From positions 34,675,971-34,739,970 of the forward strand of contig NC_034411.1 in the NCBI RefSeq assembly GCF_002078875.1: 64,000 bases of DNA, written 5' to 3'. The translations under genes and the position numbers were made by a program. Below, piece by piece: positions 62,001-64,000 of the stretch (positions are counted from its first letter, which is position 1; each line of letters opens with the position of its first letter). The notes below the pieces were generated by a model, which saw only the letters and a list, made by a program, of their open reading frames with translations, did no database searches and was not told the origin of the DNA. Source of the DNA: Numida meleagris. Its lineage: Eukaryota; Chordata; Aves; Galliformes; Numididae.

Positions 62001-63838
62001 GACAAGACTGCAGATGTAAATGACAAACAAATAAACAAGTATGCCACAGTACAGTGAGGGTCAGGTGTTCCTCAGGGTGCCACCAACCCAGCCAGGAGGA
62101 GACAGCTGGGGGGACACCAGGGCAGCTCCAGCTCTGAGCACTGATCACCTCCTTGGGGATGGAGATAAAATAAGAGATTTAAGGAAATAATCCTCCCAAA
62201 AAACTTGACAGAGGATGGAACACAATTGTACCAAATGTGGAGACTTTTCCTGAAATTCCCCTTACCTACTATAACTGAAAAGTCATTTCACATGTGAGTT
62301 CCTCACACGTACTGTCTAATGACAAAATAATTTCATCAGCTCTCCCCCTCCTTTGTAGTGCTTAACTAATTGAACCAATTGAGTTATAATTAAAAGATCT
62401 GGTGAAATTCTTGTGAAAACAGTAGTTTGAAGTATGAAAAATTCCTTTAGTAAACTTCAATGGCAACAGCTTGTAACAACTCAAGGGGACATAAATATGT
62501 GTTTAATTTTTTATGACAAAAGTAATGTTGTTATATGTCATGAATATTTATGTTAAAATGAAATTGAAGTAGCATTGTCAAATATTCAAACTTCAAAAAT
62601 ATCAGTATTGACAACTTTTCAATTTGATATCCATTAGCTACGTATCGTGTATCCTGTTATGCCTTGATGAGTCTAACAGTCCATGTTTCTGTCTTACATT
62701 GAACTTTTTACTCCCTCAGACGTATATTTTGTTTGTATTTCCACAACACTGCAGGCTAAAGCCATAGCACAAGCAGTTCCTAACTCTCTTTTGGCCATCC
62801 CATTCCCCCAGTTCTGGTCATGCCATTTCAAAAAAAGGAGACAGCCGACTAAGAAGGATTGCAAAAATGAATGACTAAATGGAACAGTTTCTCATTAAAG
62901 ATTAAATATATCTAGACTCTTCAGCACTGAACTTCAGTGATGGAGGGGGGGATGTGACAGAGAGCTATGAAATCATCAATGGTGTTCAGAAGATTAATAG
63001 AGAACGATTATTCACTATCTAACATAAAGTTCAACATCAGGAGTCACTCAAATCCATGTGGCAGATGCACAATAAAGAAGAAATACTGTGTATTTGCTCA
63101 AGTCCTTATTCCTTCCCCAACTAACATCTAGTAGCTCAGATAAAGATACTTGGCTAAATGGACTTTTAGTACAACTGAGTGTGTTCATCCTTATGTTCAT
63201 TATTACATACTGTTATTGCATGGTTATATAATGAACCTAAATGCAAGTTATATGTGAGCTTCATAAAACACCTCATCACCAGAACAATATCCATCTCTCA
63301 CAGCACCCCAGAGAAGGAGGGATGTGTGGGCTGCACTGAAGTAGGGATGACCTACTGAGAGCATGTAACCATGACAAAGACTGGCAGGGACACTCCTTGA
63401 TGTGTTGAGACAAATTTGAAAGTGAAGGTATACATTCAGTACCCGGGACATAGTGCCAAATGAGCTAGTAGAACAGAAATTTGCTAGCAATAACTGTAGC
63501 CTTAGACTTCTTGTCTGGGTTCACCTTCCTCTTGCCACTTGGCCCCACCAGTCCCAGCATCCCTTTCTCAAGCCAGTCTCAGTCTCCAACCACTGAGCAA
63601 TGCAAAATGTTTATTAAACAAAGACATACTTGTCTGATCAGGGTCAAAAGGATTGTTTTAATTATATTTTCTGGTAAGGCAGATGCAAGTTGGGGGAGTT
63701 ACTTATCTCTGTACTACAGCCTGTAATATCTCTATGTGAAGATATTTACAAACCTGACATCCACAGTTTCATTGCCTTCATGATCAAATACCTCAAAAGC
63801 TTCTGCAATCTTTTTCTCAATTTCAGCTACCACGGCAT
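52956..63838 (-). CDS. EFCAB2: EFCAB2 / dynein regulatory complex subunit 8, six coding exons (5' exon beyond window)
   Basis: EFCAB2 (DRC8) is an EF-hand protein of the nexin-dynein regulatory complex, which links outer doublets and controls dynein in motile cilia and sperm flagella. Six exons splice in consistent phase to about 158 residues: DAVVAEIEKKIAEAFEVFDH..., REIGSIVRSLGCFPTEAE..., VEEEEPTGYVHLEKFRPVMT..., YRPIPEDVLLHAFE, ALDENKSGYITKEELVKYMT..., and EPFTEEEMEEML...DEPEDLPQ. These match the vertebrate protein that I recall along its whole length; only about the first ten residues are missing, beyond 64000. Of the EF-hand loops, DENKSGYITKEE (third) has all canonical ligand positions, DHEGNETVDVRE (first) lacks the central glycine, the second is degenerate, and the fourth (DPETNAVRYRDY) lacks the final Glu. 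It lies upstream of, and on the same strand as, KIF26B, as I recall for human. Confidence 0.95.
53087..53879 (-). other. EFCAB2 intron before the last coding exon
   Basis: A 793 bp intron with standard borders. No feature was recognised inside it. Confidence 0.8.
53880..53946 (-). CDS. EFCAB2: EFCAB2 exon with canonical EF-hand loop
   Basis: 67 bases from acceptor TTTAAAG to donor AAG/GTAATA, encoding ALDENKSGYITKEELVKYMT then EE plus one base. The loop DENKSGYITKEE fits the canonical D-x-N-x-S-G-x-I-x-x-x-E calcium site. The preceding intron is only 105 bp. Confidence 0.92.
54052..54094 (-). CDS. EFCAB2: EFCAB2 micro-exon YRPIPEDVLLHAFE
   Basis: 43 bases: one base finishing a Ser codon, then 14 codons (YRPIPEDVLLHAFE). 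The acceptor GTTTCAG is good. The donor is GAG/GTCTGT, weak because position +3 is C. The reading frame continues cleanly into the next exon, which supports use of this site. Confidence 0.9.
54095..55730 (-). other. EFCAB2 intron
   Basis: A 1.6 kb intron. It contains a short GT-rich patch near 54746-54770. Open frames near 54746-55184 lack domain support. Confidence 0.8.
55731..55810 (-). CDS. EFCAB2: EFCAB2 exon VEEEEPTGY
   Basis: 80 bases between acceptor TTATTTTTAG and donor AAG/GTAATG, encoding VEEEEPTGYVHLEKFRPVMT then KVLLAR plus two bases. It covers the degenerate second EF-hand, where PTG replaces normal calcium ligands. Confidence 0.93.
58021..58317 (-). mobile_element. CR1 LINE fragment
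   Basis: Reverse-complement CR1: AGATCATCTAGTTCAACCAT, CAGTGACTCCACCACCTCAT, GCAACCTGTTCCAATACTTC, AAGAAATTCTTTTTAATATC and the farther 5' block CACCTCGCTACAATCTCCTT. It lies in sense orientation within an EFCAB2 intron. It is truncated at both ends and has no intact coding. Confidence 0.9.
58868..58928 (+). mobile_element. CR1 LINE 3' tail fragment
   Basis: GAGGAGCTGGACTAGATGAA, then TTCAAAGGTTACTTCCAACT and ending GGCTATGATTCCATG, the extreme 3' end of a CR1 copy with a decayed ATTCTATG repeat. Confidence 0.8.
59311..59819 (+). mobile_element. Solo LTR of an avian endogenous retrovirus
   Basis: The unit begins TGTCCTGGTTTTAGCTGGG and ends AAACCATGACA, with the LTR hallmark TG...CA and a short inverted terminus. 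Internal blocks such as GACAGCTGACCTAAACTGGC, CAAAGGGATATTCTATATCA and GGGGACTCGCTGGGCATC match a solo-LTR family I recall as abundant in birds. The usual TATA segment is degraded here. Flanking five-base sequences (TTGAC and CTGGT) do not match, so no target-site duplication is visible. No internal retroviral genes are present. Confidence 0.85.
60735..60807 (-). CDS. EFCAB2: EFCAB2 exon REIGSIVRSLG
   Basis: 73 bases between acceptor TTCTTTCAG and donor AAG/GTAAAG. The first base completes the Arg codon, then 24 codons read EIGSIVRSLGCFPTEAELHE and LLAK. It completes the first EF-hand and starts the second helix pair. Ends in phase 0. Confidence 0.93.
60808..63753 (-). other. EFCAB2 intron
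   Basis: A 2.9 kb intron without recognised repeats. The part at about 62320-62560 is TAAT/ATTA-rich with few simple repeats, the look of a possible conserved element, but this cannot be tested by eye. Confidence 0.75.
63754..63838 (-). CDS. EFCAB2: EFCAB2 exon with first EF-hand
   Basis: 85 bases from acceptor TTTTTGCAG to donor AG/GTTTGT. It begins in phase 1 (AT completing an Asp codon) and ends with AG of an Arg codon. It encodes AVVAEIEKKIAEAFEVFDHE then GNETVDV. It is the most 5' EFCAB2 exon visible; the initiator exon is beyond the window end. Confidence 0.93.
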
Positions 63839-64000
63839 CTGCAAAAAGAAACACAGGGATAACATACTACTTCCTTTTTTATGCTGATAAACTCCTTCAG
63901 ATACTTATCAAGGTTTTTTTGCATTTTCTCATTCTCATTTATTTTTCTATCGCACAAGGTATGAAAACACTAAATGTCTTAAAATCCATCCTTCAGAAAC
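63839..64000 (-). other. Start of the next upstream EFCAB2 intron
   Basis: Intron sequence leading to the acceptor at 63839-63840. The initiator exon that supplies the first few residues and the G of the Asp codon is not within the window. Confidence 0.75.

Noticed and set aside
1..64000. CRISPR arrays, operons, tRNA or rRNA genes
   Set aside because: No regularly spaced repeats and no tRNA or rRNA signatures were seen. The gene structures are those of a vertebrate nuclear genome.

Overview
The window is vertebrate nuclear DNA, most likely from a bird. It has spliced genes with GT-AG introns, CpG-island promoters, CR1 LINE tails ending in the TGATTCTATGATT signature, an internally deleted mariner of the type known from chicken, and avian-type solo LTRs. 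A galliform source fits the mariner, but this is an inference.

Three loci are supported, all on the minus strand, so transcription runs from high to low coordinates. (1) EFCAB2 (dynein regulatory complex subunit 8): six coding exons between 63838 and 52956, with the first short coding exon lying beyond the window and a poly(A) signal at 52857-52852. (2) A ZNF703/ZNF503-type (NET family) zinc-finger exon at about 36502-35503: the C-terminal part of the protein is intact, but the N-terminal half with its first exon is not found anywhere upstream in the window. (3) KIF26B: the first two coding exons at 33228-33166 and 33063-32662, separated by a 102 bp intron inside a CpG island. Everything from 32661 down to 1 is its large second intron, and no further KIF26B exon was recognised there. 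As I recall, EFCAB2 and KIF26B are also neighbours in the same order in human (1q44), but without a NET-family gene between them.

Layout: 1-1062, two copies of one solo LTR arranged head to head; 1063-32661, KIF26B intron 2 with a diverged solo LTR (4050-4535), a CR1 tail (6552-6764) and a mariner remnant (10048-10584); 32560-36480, GC-rich block with the KIF26B start, a low-complexity poly-A/poly-T tract with one ambiguous base (35066), and the zinc-finger exon; 36503-52850, AT-rich intergenic DNA with a CR1 and a MIR-like fragment; 52850-64000, EFCAB2 with CR1 fragments and another solo LTR in its introns.

The most interesting item is the NET-family exon in the EFCAB2-KIF26B interval. It is well conserved where present, yet it lacks the half that in this family carries the Sp motif and the co-repressor-binding motif. 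It may be a third paralogue with a distant first exon, a 5'-truncated copy of ZNF703, or an assembly dropout in GC-rich DNA.
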